A DNA stretch of 64,000 nucleotides from Coriaria nepalensis (taxonomy: Eukaryota; Streptophyta; Magnoliopsida; Cucurbitales; Coriariaceae): contig CP114488.1 of NCBI GenBank assembly GCA_027186245.1, forward strand, positions 2,182,501 to 2,246,500, written 5' to 3'. Below the pieces are notes generated by a model, which ran no database searches, had not been told where the DNA came from, and worked only from the letters and a program-made list of their open reading frames with translations. Both the position numbers and the translations under genes were made by a program. This document shows, piece after piece, positions 1 through 12,554 of the stretch (the first letter of the stretch is position 1; each line of letters starts with the position of its first letter).

Positions 1-330
1 TGCAAACCTTGTATGGAAATATCTTAAAGATAGGTTCGACAAGATTAATGGCCCAATAGTTTTTGCAATTTCCAAGCAGATTAACTCGTTAAATGGGGTT
101 GTAAATACAATTTATACGTATCATAGAAAGCTGAAAATCTTATTGGATGAATATGCTTCTTTGGTACCTCTCTGTAGTTGTAATTGTGAGTCATCTAAAG
201 CTATTATTGATCATGATAATCACTAGAAACTGCGGCAATTTTTCATTGGATTGAATGAAGGATATGGACCAATTTTAGAAACTATGCATCTATCCACTCT
301 TTTATACCGCATTTGTCTTTTAATACATTC
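1..330 (+). pseudogene. Ty1/copia gag fragment, cut by window start
   Basis: Reading the plus strand gives a copia-type gag (UBN2-like capsid) segment with the usual order: a W/V-x-YLKDRF-like start, a region ending in YHRKLKILLDEY, a CNCES segment, and then FFIGLNEGYGPI, which corresponds to the family's FLMGLN motif. A TAG stop interrupts the frame near 224. The same segment recurs in a more diverged form around 1337-1620. No LTR can be assigned to it. It is a dead retrotransposon remnant whose 5' part lies outside the window. Confidence 0.7.
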
Positions 331-1149
331 AAATAGATGAACCAATATTACTAATTCAACTTGCAATCAAACTCAACCTAAAGTAATCAAAGCATGCATG
401 AAGTTGACCTCTTTTATCTTTTTCTTTCTTTCCCTCTCTTTTTTCTCTTTTAGCAGCCGACACACTGACGTGTAGATATCTTGTAGATTTTGTTGATTAG
501 AGCTGTGTAGTACTGAGTGATTGACTAAAAATGTGTGACAGTGATAATTTATTTTGGCGTGATAAGGAGTTGATCCACCTCCAGCCCAAACGACCGTTTA
601 GGATGGGGGACGTAAGGAAAAAAAAAATTATATATATATATATATAAAATAAGTCAGATTTATAATTTAGATTTTCTTCAGAGAAGGGATAAAGAATGGA
701 GCGGTAAAAATATTGGTCAAGATGATAGATTGATAAAAAAATAATTTAAAATAATAAAATAAGTTAAAGAGTGGGGGAATGAAATTTTGAGCTAAAAAAA
801 TTATTAATATAAGGTTAAAAAAAGTTTAAAAAATATGAAGGGGAAAAATCCGATTTTAACATAGTGTATGAGATTTCTTATAAAGCAAAATAGTTTAAAG
901 AAATCTTTTAAATAAAATAGTTGTTTGAGGAGGTAAGTCTAATTTGATTTTGATATAAATATATTAGAGATTACATTTCGAGTTGTTCTGCAGTATTCTT
1001 GATTCAAGATTGATGAATCAAGCTACATATACTACTAAGAATGATGCAAATGTGAATACAAATCAATATCCAACCTTGAATTTCAATCATTCACTATACT
1101 TTCACCCTTCAGAATGTAAATCTGGTTTCGCACCAACTGATCTGAACAT
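331..1149. other. AT-rich non-coding spacer between gag copies
   Basis: No coding signal. It holds a (TA)n run at about 628-648 and A-rich low-complexity DNA to about 960. From about 1010 to 1150 the sequence resembles the untranslated or N-terminal part of a copia gag (an N-rich stretch), but it is too decayed to call. Confidence 0.5.
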
Positions 1150-2175
1150 AGATGTATAGGATTTGGGGTAAAGCGATGTTGATTCTTTATTACCAAAGAA
1201 CAAATTCGGGATATTTAAGGCCAAAAACTGGAAAATTTTATGCAACAATAATGGGACGGTTGTTATGCAATGGTACTAAGTTGGATCATGAAATCTTTTT
1301 CCAAATAATTATTTGGAGGAATTGTTTACTCTTACAAGTGCAAATCTTGTATGAAAAGACCTTAAATATAGGTTCTATAAGATTAATGGTTCGAGAATCT
1401 TTGCAACTCACAGGCTGATTCACTCTTCAAATTAGTGAGCAAATATAGTTTCTACGTATCATACAAAGCTGAAAATCTTATGGGATGAATATGCTTCTTC
1501 GTTACCTCTCCCTACTTGTAATTGTGAGTCATCTAAAGCTATTATTGATCATGATAATCAACAGAAACTGCTGCAATTCCTGATTGGATTGAACGTAAGA
1601 TATAGACTAACAAGAAGTCAAAGCTTGTTGATAAATCCTCTATCAACAATTAATGATGCTTATGCTATGCTTATTCAAGATGAAACTCAAAAGAGCTTGG
1701 CAAATCAACCAATAACAGAACTTGTAGCTACAGCTTTCTGTTCAAACAACTCTACAAGACAAAATTATTATTCTTGGAATAGTAGACGTCTTTTTTAATG
1801 TGATCATTGTCACATGAAGGATCATAAAAAAGGACCCATGTTACATATTAGTTGGATATCCTGCAAATTTCAAATTCAACAAGGGAAAGAAACCATATAA
1901 GCCAAACACTGTCCATTGTGTTCATAATATTGCAGAAGGAAATTTTGAACAGGTTTCGTCCTCAGAAAGTTCAAATCAATCAATACAAACCATTCAAAAT
2001 CCTTGAATTTACTGCGTATTGAGTAATTGCCAGTACTTTGACTTATGAAGGCAAAATGTAGAGTATTTTTTTCCACTAGAACAAGGTCGGAAATATATGA
2101 CTGCAGGTGAATTTTCGAACTTCAAAGGTAGAGAATATTGATATAACTCTGGTTGAAGCCCAAATAACAGAAAAG
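1150..2175 (+). pseudogene. Ty1/copia gag remnant with decayed zinc knuckle
   Basis: This is a second, longer gag relic. The part at 1589-1798 reads open and contains a segment ending in INDAYAMLIQDE, the typical copia gag alpha-helical region (family form: INKAYSMVIQEE). At about 1799-1850 follows a CCHC knuckle start, C-x2-C-x4-H, whose last cysteine is only reached after a one-base frame change. Next come a GYPANFKF-like stretch and a serine-rich tail. Several stops and frameshifts break it. Its first part repeats 1-330, so the locus holds two copies of the same gag region in the same orientation. No protein can be made from it. Confidence 0.7.
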
Positions 2176-4345
2176 GTCCATTTAACGACACAGTTTTATT
2201 GAGAAATTATGGGACATTGGATCTTTAGCCAGTTATCTAATCATAAATGTCAATCTTTGCTCAGCCATATGTACATTTTTTATCTCCTGCTCAGCGAGTA
2301 AGGGTTTGTGCCATGATGCTTTCTATCAGATTTTCTCTCCGTGATTTCTAGGATTCTTCTAATTATTTCTTGTCTAGTATTTTCTGTGATGATCTTTTAG
2401 ATCTAAGAAATAGGATTCCTTGTGGTAAGAATTTGGTTCATGTTGTTGTTAAAAATACTAGGGTTTTGAATTAGATCTAGAATCTGTTGTAAAGTGAGGG
2501 TGTCATTATTGTTCAGGTGTGTAAATAGATACAGTTATTGTGCATAGAGATCCCATGGTTCATTGGAGTTGAAGTAGATGTAGCTTCCTCGGAAGTTGAT
2601 TTCCAGTGAGATGAACCACTCTAAATCTTGTTGTATTCTTGTGCATGATTTTATCTTCTAGTGCGTTAAGTTTTTAATCTGATTTTAAACCAGAATCTTT
2701 AAGAACCGAAACTGAATAATCAAACTGGATTAGAGATTCATAGGTTAAGAGTATAAACGAGATTGAGATAGAGATTTATGAGGATCCTCATCTAGGTCTT
2801 TGTTTTGCTGGTAACATCAGTTCCCATAATCGGAATAATAGATCAATCTCTTGCAGCTATTTTCTGGAGAAGGTTGAAGAATGAATTCAATACGCACATC
2901 TATTTTTAAAATTGAGACATGTGTCAGATTTAATTTACATAGAAAAGAGGATTTTATTTTCCTTTTGAATGAAGAAATGATATCTACTGATATTCTGGGA
3001 AAACAAAAAGGCTGATCATTCATAAGAAACTATCAATTTACAATCTAAAGCTTTCTTACTTCTCTCTTACTCTGCTTTCCAATGTTGCTTATAAATATTT
3101 ATTTTCCGACCAAAGGAAAAGAGAAGCCTTAATTTTGCTATTTTCTCAACTTACGTACTAGGATAAATAAATAAATGAATAAAGGATTAAATTCGTCTTC
3201 ACTATTATTGGTAAGGAAGAAGGGGGAACAAACACACTTGGACAGCTCAGTACAATGGATAGTTGTATGCTGCATTGGGGAGGATGCACTTATCATATGC
3301 CACTTAATAAACCGGATCATATGCCACTTATCTCTCACAGTCTAGTTTGGACAATCATAACTAATAGCCAAGACAGGATCACGAGAGAATCACACTCTAT
3401 CTGAAGAGGAAACTAACCATAGAAGAACGCTTGTTGAATTCCATACAGCAGACCATTATTATCTGCCCTAAAACTTGAATCATTAATAAGCAGATGATAG
3501 AAAGCTCCATAAATTAACTACACCCTTATCATTCCGAATCACACCACCAAAATGAACCGAACTAGAGGAGATTGAAAACCTATGTTCTGGAATATAATGG
3601 GTTAAGAAAAATCTAAGTCTTGGAGGAGATTGAAAAAACCCATTAGTTTACATACCATTTAGAAATTTGCAATAGCCGAGCCTTTTGTTGATTCTACTAG
3701 GATTGATGAAGCTGGCACTTATTTTGGATCCCCAAATCATCGTGCCAACGTTTTAAATAAGATCTGAAGTTTTTGGAATAGTAATAGTCGTGTTACTATT
3801 CTTCCTAACACCCACCATGGTTTACACGAATACAATTAATGTGCAAAAGCTTTTGATGATATAATTTGGAAGTGTTTAAACCTGAGTGATGGGGGCTGAA
3901 TATTAGTGATCTGTAAGTTAGATCTTTTAGTCTGTGTCATCAAAGTTTTGTATGATTTTTAAACGAACTAAATGTTTATTTAACGTTTGCCACCACTTTA
4001 TAAAATAATGTCAACTTACTACATTACTTGCAGTTTTCCTTAACGATTTCTTTAACGTTGATTTTTATATGAAATAAACGTTTCTCGAACGTTTGAGCTT
4101 ACAACGACATTAACTTTTTATTTTTTGAGAAAACAAAGCTATATTTTTTGTTCAAACCATTAAGCTTCTAATTGTAAATCCATGGGACTATTGCCCCACT
4201 TTCGATTGAAAAGGAAATAAGAATCTTGCATACAGAACTTACTGCGACTCCAAAGTACTAAAAACAAACAATCCAACTCAAATTTCATATCCCACCCCAT
4301 CTTAACAACAAAGTTTTAAAATCATCATTTCTTTCCGACCCTTGT
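2176..4345. other. Unassigned repeat-like DNA
   Basis: No supported gene. Between about 2560 and 2815 the plus strand has features of a copia LTR end: a stretch resembling the family's GTGAACCACnTAAATC block, and at 2804-2815 a weak match to a Met-tRNA primer-binding site. I cannot find a partner LTR. A 15-base unit (ATCATATGCCACTTA) occurs twice at about 3292 and 3317. The rest, 3340-4345, shows nothing beyond AT-rich spacer. Confidence 0.35.
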
Positions 4346-6205
4346 TTGGCCAAGCAATGTGCCAAAACTATTTGCTTCATTCATTGCAAAACTAAGATCA
4401 TGTTTAGTTTGATTTTACGAGAATATAAAGTTTAAGAATAGGAAAGATAATTTTTTATACCTGTTTGAATTTGAATAATATGAAAAAAAAAATTCATATA
4501 AATAAATACTTATTTTGATCTTATCAAATACACATATTTTTATAAAAATTAAAAAAAAAGGACATTTTTCGTTGCGAGAATTTTTCTCATTTCATTATTA
4601 TCTTTAAAATAAACAATGAAATAAAATGATTTTTATTCCATTAAAAAAAATAAAACATTCCCTAAATTTCACATTCACCACTTTGACAAGTGACAACCAC
4701 ACCTTAACTTCCAAAAAAAAGTGACAACCACATCAGCCACTTGGTTGTGAATCAGACAATTTCAATGGCCTTGAATCACCCTTGTTGCGTAATTCAACAG
4801 CGATTAGACATCACTATCAACCACCAGCGAAATGGTCGTATTGAAAAATTATGATAAACCTGATTCACGATGAAAATGCGGACAAACTCGATAAAAACCA
4901 GCCGCATTTTCTGATGAGGTTCATCTTTAGAGCTTCTATTATAGCAAAAGAGGTCCATTATTCATGTCCACTCATTACTTACCTATCTAAAATATTTAAG
5001 GTATCTTCGTATGAATGGTTAGGATTTTTTTTTCCTGCTCAAAGTGTATGCTAAATGATCTCTATAACCATAGCCATCCATGTCAAATTTTACCCAACTA
5101 GTTGGCCTACGGAAAAGTTGATACCTTTTCAATATTTAACCACATATTCTAACTTTAAAAGTTTGTATCTTTTGAGATTGATTATGAATTTGATCTTAAA
5201 AAAACAAAATTAGGTGGCCTACAAATCACCCCATCAAACAAGAAAAATAGTAATCCATGGATAATGAATGAAAATTGGATTTTTCATACAAAATGCTCAC
5301 AATGTAATTATAGAATGATTATGATAATAATAATCATGCTAATAGTTAATTCTTACATGAGAGAACAGACGAAGATATTTTGAAATATGTATGGTCAAAT
5401 ACAATGGAGTGCGTAGGTAATACTGTCTGTTGCTACATGATTTTGCATGATGGAACCTACTTATTGTCATTTGGATCAAAGAGCTCTAATTTTGGTAATC
5501 TTGACGTTGGAATTGCCACTAAAGGTTTTAGTTTTTTGACAATAATACCATCTCTCTTTTCTAAATCAAGTTCAACACCATGCGGCAATTTCCACTTAAA
5601 AGAATGCAACACCATGGATAATGCATACATTAGCATTCTCTCACCCAATACAACTCCAGCACATATCCTCCTACCAGACCTAAATGGCAAATACCCGAAG
5701 TTGTTACCTGAGAAATCAAATTTTTTACTCATCTAAGAGCCTCTCCGGTCGAAATTCTGAAGGATTATCCCAAAATTTTGGATCTTTTTGTATTGCCACA
5801 TATTCAAAAAGACTTCACTTCCTTTTCGGATGGTGTGCCCTCCAACAATGCAAGATTGGCAGGGAAAGCGAGGCATCAAGAAACGCAAAGCTTGGTGTAT
5901 ACGCATAGCTTCTCTAATAGCTGCGGATAAGTAATGTAGTTTGGGTAAATAAAAATCCTCAACCGTATTGTTTAACCTGACAATGTCATTTAGTTTTTCT
6001 TGAACTTTCTTAATAGCTTCGGGGTTTTTCATTAGCTCTGCCATAACCCATTCAATTGTAGTCGCTGTGGTATCTGTTCCGGCTACTATAACATCCTGTA
6101 TGAATCACAATTGGGATAAGTTTTTGTTGTCATAAGACCGAAGATAAGATAAATAAGAAAGAGGCTCTAGATAAAAATAACAAAATACACATTAATATTG
6201 ATAAA
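4346..6205. repeat. Segmental duplication, left copy (carries CYP706 last exon)
   Basis: This interval aligns collinearly with 9335-11378 in the same orientation. It starts at the shared GGCCAAGCAATGTGCC block and ends inside the P450 intron, at the shared CACATTAATATTG. It includes about 1 kb of DNA downstream of the P450, the last exon and most of the adjacent intron. The left copy lacks about 70 bases present in the right copy (near 10098-10170). It ends abruptly before exon 1, so the breakpoint truncated the gene. Confidence 0.9.
5457..6095 (-). pseudogene. CYP706-like P450 last-exon pseudogene
   Basis: The minus strand reads as the C-terminal third of a CYP706-type cytochrome P450. It has the I-helix AGTDTT, a K-helix E-x-x-R (REAMR), a damaged PERF region and an intact heme loop ending GRRICAG. 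The splice acceptor (CAG just upstream of 6095) is preserved, but no first exon follows upstream: the duplicated block stops in the intron. Compared with the copy at 10627-11267 there is a one-base loss near 5797 and a two-base loss near 5725. These put about 23 codons out of frame and create a stop. The conserved PPLP after the K-helix has become QALR. It cannot encode a P450. It could be transcribed as a fragment from a foreign promoter, but nothing shows this. Confidence 0.9.
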
Positions 6206-7059
6206 AATTCTCAACAATAATTAATACTGTCTGTTAATCTTAATAGATAAATTATATGAACTATTATATTTTTATTGAACATTAAAAATAGATTTACAAA
6301 AACTTTTTTTATATCATATTATTCTGTAGATATAATAAATTATATAATCTATAAGATATTTTTTTCAAATACGGAAGTGATAGATTTTCTTTTGATCACT
6401 CACAATATTCTTGCACAATACTTCATGTTTAATGGTTCACCTCGTGTTCACCCATGACTAGTGCTAATTAGAATGATTTCGAAGCATGAAGCCTTGAACT
6501 CAAGGAACTATAGAGTTTCAGATTTGAGGATCACATATAAAATTATCATTACATAATTTTCTGTAACAAACAGTATTAATTACCATGAAAAATTATCTAA
6601 GCATCACGTTCAACACTTTTAGCTTCGACTAAGCGACCATGCAATCATCATAGTATTCCACTAACACTACGGGTTGTGAGATCGCCCACCCTAACAATTA
6701 AGTGATGAACTATATGATTGTCTATCTGAATCAATCGATGTCCCTTCTCAAAATCTTATGACAATGAACCGTTTGTATCCTTAAAGCTTTTAATGGCTCG
6801 AGTTACTACTAGAACGATCTCTATCATGATCTCCAAAGTGCATAACTCAATATACTGAAATTTATCATAATATATATTTATAAAATATAAAATATTAATT
6901 TCAATAAAATTAATAAATATAATAAATATAATAAATAATAACTAATTTTTATTAGTGATAATAATATCTTGCTAATATTCATATAAAAATGGTATCATTT
7001 AAAATATTCCTCATTGGATCAAACTCCAATTGACTTGATGAACATACACTTTCAGACAA
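6206..7059. other. AT-rich spacer beyond duplication breakpoint
   Basis: No coding signal. 6460-6860 has a more balanced composition and may be an LTR fragment of an old retroelement, but I see no terminal dinucleotides or partner copy. Confidence 0.4.
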
Positions 7060-8175
7060 TACTAATGCCGACGAAGATATGAATGACATAACGACAAAGA
7101 GACACATAATGAGGAAGGTAATAATGGTGAAGCTGCACAGCATGAGGGTATAAACGGGGAAAGCAATGAAGGGGTTGACTATATGCAGTTTGATCCACGG
7201 TTATCCAAGTTAAGTGACACATACAAGAAGTTTTTCGAGTATATCGCTACTCGCCCGTTGTTGGGCAGGAAGACGATTGATTTCGATTTTTTTTTTTATT
7301 GGGGACACATCAATATCAAGTTGTTTGTTCATGATAACGGTTGGGTCTGGATTTATGGACTGAAATGCAAAGTATATCCAGACCTAGTCAGGTATTTCTA
7401 CTCCAATTTGACCGTCAGCCAAGAGGGCGAAGAGTGAATTCTGAACTCGTACGTGAATGGGATCGAAATTTGGGTTTCTGAGGCACAATTGGGTGACATA
7501 TAGCACCCTCGCAGTGATGGTGGAGACGAATACTATAGGTTTGTCAAGAGAGAAGCCTTATGGGAAATGTTTGGAAATATGAAAGTGGAGGATTTGAGAG
7601 CACCACCAACTAGTTTACTTCCTATTGTAACGCATTTGAAGCACTACGTGGTTGCAAACATATTCTGCGCTCGATCTGGAAATTACGTTACGCACTTTCC
7701 GGACGACATGAAGCTGTTGTGGCATGCTATCATGGACAAAGACATGTCATTCCCTTGGTTAATGATGCAGCATATGAAAAGAGTGTCGAAGCGAGGAAAT
7801 GAGGGGGACAAGCTTATTGGAAAGGGAAGTGGTCCCTTACCATACGGTAATCTCTTAACGACAATCAACACTCAAATTGACGTGCTGCTACATCAGGAGT
7901 CTACATCTGTTATGGGGTCCCAAAAATAAGGGCAACACGGGCAGTAGACGATATAGGGACAAGTAAAAATTCGCTCATCCGAAAAATGCAATAAGAAATG
8001 AACAAGTTAGCCTTAAGACAGGAGAGTTTGAGTGATGACTTCGGAGAGTTGCAAAACTAGTTTGCACAGATGAGGACGGAGATTATAGAGGTTGTTGAGC
8101 ATTTGATGGGTGTTTTCGAAAGTCTCGCATACGGCCGAGCGCATCCTCAGCTAATCGTTAGTGACAAGGCATAGG
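7060..8175 (+). pseudogene. Plant transposon-associated protein relic (PF20167-like)
   Basis: One plus-strand frame stays readable from about 7060 to 7929 and is interrupted by only two stops (TGA at 7435, TAG at 7501). It encodes an acidic N-terminal stretch, then FDPRLSKLSDTYKKFF, a W-rich segment (WVWIYGLKCKVYPDLVRYFY), and EALWEMF followed by a helical domain with FCARSGNYVTHFPDD. The order resembles the putative plant transposon protein domain found in many plant retroelement-linked ORFs, in which a folded domain precedes a coiled coil. After 7929, in another frame, an EMNKLALRQESLSDDF-like stretch fits the usual C-terminal coiled coil. The family assignment is my recognition and is uncertain; the broken reading frame is plain. 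It sits between the two halves of the P450 duplication. Confidence 0.55.
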
Positions 8176-9334
8176 TTTGTCGTGGCAAAAGTAAAAGAGG
8201 GCATCATTAGGTATTGGCTTTCACTTTCATTCCGTACTTATTTAGTAATACAAGCATCGAAGGAATTCTAATATATTAATTTAATGTATATCCTATTTCC
8301 ATCCACATGTACAGGTACTTGTGAAGGAAGGCGATAGAAGAAGTATACATCGACAGTGGTTGTGAGATAATAATGACAAAGGTTATATATATATATATTT
8401 TTGTATTAGCAAACTGTTTGTCGCATAAGTACTAGACTCTGTGACTTTGGGTAAGTGGTGAAACACTATTATGGTTAAGGATTGAAACTACAGTTTGGAT
8501 GTGGAATATTTGTTGGTCAAGGTTTTTTTTTTCTTTTTTTTTTTTATCATGGATTATTTTTTGCCCCATTTGGATTCAATCCATGTATGAATTGGTTTAC
8601 CTTTTATTATTATATCTTTCGCATATGTAGATATTAAATGAATTCAATATAGTTTGAATATTGTTAATAGTTTGAATATTGTGCGCAATACTATGTCCTA
8701 AGCTTTGGAAAAAGGGTTGAGATCTTATGACCGGGAAAGTGTTTGTTGTAATTGTACCATCACACTGTTTTTGAATTACGTTTTAACATCTACTGTTCAC
8801 ACACATGCGCATATGTAGAGTACAATTTTTAGAAAAATAATTTAATTTTATGGAATTCCATTTTTTTTTTTTAACAGAGCCGTAACATGTATGGTTGTCG
8901 TCAACCAAATGTATTATATCCAATAAATAAGAAGTAACAAAGTTTTTATCGGTTAACAATAATGCAGTAACTACATACACATATATTCATATTGAAGGGC
9001 GTATAAATGAAAATGGTCTACAAATATAAGTGAAAAGTATTACATCTAATTAAAGTTCATATATTGTTACGGTTGTTAAATATATATGTAGTTATTCAAT
9101 CTCTTGTAGCTGCCATTAGTCTTTGACGGTAGTTTGAGAAGTTTATGGTTTCAAACTCGCCCATGTTGTTCGATGAATCGGCAGTAGGTTCACTTTCAAA
9201 ATCCAATGGCACTTCTCATACTATAAATATCAAATAGCTAGTCACCGTGATGGGATATCCTTATGAAATTATGGAGTGCACAAGACTCATGTATGATCAA
9301 TGCTTATCTAAGGGGAGAATATGGTGCCATTTCA
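8176..9334. other. Non-coding AT-rich spacer
   Basis: No gene supported. Contains a short (TA)n at about 8383-8398, a T-rich tract at 8523-8547 and otherwise unremarkable sequence. Confidence 0.5.
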
Positions 9335-11378
9335 TTGGCCAAGCAATGTGCCAAACTATTTGCTTCACTCATTGCAAAACTAAGATCATGTTTAGTTTGA
9401 TTCTCGGTGGGAATGAGAATATGTATGAAATAGGAATATGATTGATGATTTTTTAGTATATGTTTAATTGTATAGGGAGCGAGTTGGAATAAAAATAGGA
9501 ATGATGATTTTTTTATATCCATTAAAGAAGTTTAAAAAATTATTAAATATTTTGAATTTGAATAAAACGAAAAAAAATATATATATAAATGAATTGTTAT
9601 ATTGATTCTTACCAAAAATACATAATATAAATAAAAAAAATAACTCTTTTCATTTAAGTGGGAATCAAACAAAACTCTCATTTAATCATTCTTTTGAAAC
9701 CAAATGGTGAAATGAAATGATTTTTATTCCATTGAAAAAAGAAAAAAAAAAAGAAAGAAAGAAAGAAAAACATGCCCTAAATTTCCCATTTACCCCTTTG
9801 ACAAGTGACAACCACATCCTTGCTTCCCAAAAAAAGTGCCAACCACATCAGCCACTTGGTTGTGAGTACCAGACAATTTCTATGCCTTGAATCCTCCATG
9901 TTGCATAATTCAACAGCGATAAGGCATCACTAACAACCACAAGCTAAATAGTCGGATTGAAAAATTAGGTTGAACCTGATTCAAGGTGAAAATGGTCAAC
10001 AAACTCAAAAGAAACCAGCCACATTCTCTTTGAGGTTATCTATAGAGCTTCTATCATAACAAAAGAGGTCCATTATTCATTTTGATCCACTCATATTAGG
10101 ACGCGTCACATTTTGTTAGACATATCATCCAAATCCTTATTTATATATTATTGAATTCTTTACTTACCTATCTAAGATATTTAAGGTGTCGGTTAGAAAT
10201 TTTTTTTTCTACTCAAAGTGTGCCAAAAAAATGTCCATAACGATAGCCATCCATGTCAAATTTTACCCAAATAGTTGGCCTACGGAAAAGTTGATACCTT
10301 TTCAATATTTAACCACATATTCTAACTTTAAAAGTTTGTATCTTTTCAGATTAGTTATGGCTTTCGTCTTAAAAAAACTTTAGGTGGCCTACAAATCACC
10401 CCATCAAACAAGAAAAATAGTAATCCATGGATAATAAATGAAAATTGGATTTTTCATACTAAATGTTCACAATATAATTATAGAATGATCACGATAATAA
10501 TAATCATACTAATAATTAATTCTTGCATGAGAGAACAGCCGAAGATATTGTGAAGGATCTATAATCAAACACAATGGAGTGCGTAGGTGATACTGTCTAT
10601 TATTACATGATTTTGCATGATGAAACCTACATATTGTCATTTGGACCAACGAGCCCTAATTTTGGCAATCTTGCCGTTGGAATTGCCACTAAAGGTTTTA
10701 GTTTCTTGACAACAATACCATATCTCTCTTCTAAGTCAAGTTCAACACCATGCGGCAATTTCCACTCAAAAGAATGCAACATCATGGATAATGCGTACAT
10801 TAGCATTCTCTCGCCCAATACGCTCCAGCACATATCCTCCTACCAGACCCAAATGGCAAATACACGAAGTTGTTACCTGAGAAATCAAATTTCTTAGACT
10901 CATCTAAAAACCTCTCCGGTCGAAATTCTAAAGGATTATCCCAAAATTTTGGATCTCTTTGTATTGCCCACATATTCAAAGAGACTTCACTTCCTTTTGG
11001 GATGGTGTACCCTCCAACAATGCAAGATTGGCAGGGAAAGCGAGGTATCAAGAAAGGCAAAGGTGGGTGTATACGCATAGCTTCTTTAATAGCTGCGGAT
11101 AAGTAACGTAGATTGGGTAAATGAAAATCTTCAACCCAATTGTTTAATCCGACAATGTCATTTAGTTCATCTTGAACTTTTTTCATAGCTTCGGGGTTTT
11201 TCATTAGCTCTGCCATAACCCATTCAATTGTTGTCGTTGTGGTATCTGTTCCGGCTACTATAACATCCTGTATGAATCACAATTGGCATAAATTTTTGTT
11301 TTCATAAGACTGAAGATAAGATTATTAAGAAAGAGCTCTAGATAAAAATAACAAAATACGCACATTAATATTGTCAAG
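9335..11378. repeat. Segmental duplication, right copy (with CYP706 last exon)
   Basis: Partner of 4346-6205. It comprises the 3' flank, last exon and intron of the CYP706 gene whose first exon continues to 12403, so this copy is in the ancestral context and the left copy is derived. Differences are scattered substitutions, a purine-rich expansion around 9740-9770 and about 70 extra bases near 10098-10170. Confidence 0.9.
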
Positions 11379-12403
11379 AATAGTGAATTACTATTTTGCC
11401 TCGAGGGTGAAAAGAATCATACCATAACCAAGCCTTTGAATTGGTTAGGAGTAATAGATTCTTCACTGTCTTCATTTTCCTTTAGGTCCAAGAGAAACCG
11501 TAAGAACCCCTTACTTTCTTTCCCATTTTCTCCGACAATGCAAGCCATATTCTTTTCCTGTTCAATAGCATCACTAAAAATCATATCATACACCTCTGCA
11601 ACCTTCTTTGATTGCCTTTCAATCCCCTGAATATCAAATCTTGCTAGCAAAGGAAATAGATCCGAAATATTTAGCTTCCCCATTAACACCATAAAGTTTG
11701 CAATGGCTTGTCTAAACTTGGTCCTTGTATCAACCCCCTTTTCTCCTAATTTTTCCCCACCTTGTCTACCACCCCATAACATACTCATTATAGAGTTTAT
11801 TGTCATAGAGAAACCCAACTCCCCAACATCTATTGGGTTACCTGTTTTATCAAACACTTTGGCAATACACTTCCTAACCTCTTCTCGACTTAAATGAAAA
11901 GAAGTCTCAAGACTGGCACCGGTTAGCATATCACGTACAAGTATCTTGCGTAATTTCTTCCATCCAGGGCCATATTGTCCCATAGCAATATTGGACGGGC
12001 CATAGAGGGGTGCAATTGCAGCACGAGGAGCTTCACGATAAACAAATGTAGAGTCTTGGTCCCGAATAACTTCTTTCACCATCTCAGGCGAGTTAATCAC
12101 TATACAAAGCTTCACTCCAAGTTGAAACTTGTAGATGGGTCCGTAAACCCGAGCCAAATCCGTAAAGGTATGGTGAAGGTTGGTGCCTAAGAAAGGAAGG
12201 TAGCCAAGTATTGGTAAGCCAAGAGGGCCTGGTGGTAATGGAGGAGATGGATTTCTTGTTTTCATGGATGCCCATATAAGCCAGATCAACATAGAAAATG
12301 TTAAGAACAAAATAGAAAAATTTGCTCTTAAATTTGTGTCGTTCTCACTGATGAAACTCCACCACCACGACCATATAGAAGAAATGGCTGAATTGATAGA
12401 CAT
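10627..12403 (-). pseudogene. CYP706-like cytochrome P450, frameshifted after heme loop
   Basis: Two exons on the minus strand: 12403-11423 (327 codons) and 11267 onward, joined by a 155-base GT-AG intron in phase 0. The protein begins with a hydrophobic ER anchor (about residues 27-46) and a PPLPPGPLGLPILGYLPFLG hinge. CYP706-type features follow: GPGWKKLRK, NISDLFPLLARFD, I-helix AGTDTT (332-337), KEAMR, FRPERF and the heme loop FGSGRRICAG with Cys473. One base is missing at about 10821 compared with the copy at 5650-5670. The frame therefore shifts right after CAG and stops at 10800, giving about 482 residues without the last ~68 (helix L end and the beta-sheet region with the final substrate-recognition segment). 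The original C-terminus is still readable in another frame to a stop at 10627. All upstream motifs are intact, so the break looks recent, or it could be a sequencing error. CYP706 enzymes are ER-bound monooxygenases; the substrate is unknown here. Confidence 0.85.
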
Positions 12404-12440
12404 GTTGGGCTTTGTGAGTTCGCTTGATGAAACATATTAT

Positions 12441-12448
12441 TTTATAGA
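12441..12448 (-). promoter_or_regulatory. Putative TATA box of the frameshifted CYP706 gene
   Basis: The minus strand reads TCTATAAA about 38 bases before the ATG at 12403. A TSS about 30 bases downstream would leave a very short leader, similar to the arrangement in the intact paralogue at 24594. Confidence 0.45.
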
Positions 12449-12554
12449 CACGCTCAAATGCTGAAGCAAAATAGTCTACAAGAGTATAATGAAGATATTA
12501 ATTTTAACCTGATGACTACAAGTGAAGTCACTTACTTTTGAAGTTGTGGTTGTG

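Noticed and set aside
5380..5736. 118-aa plus-strand open frame
   Set aside because: Antisense shadow of the CYP706 last-exon relic. The duplicate at 10574-10897 shows the same antisense frame, and the translation has no recognisable domain.
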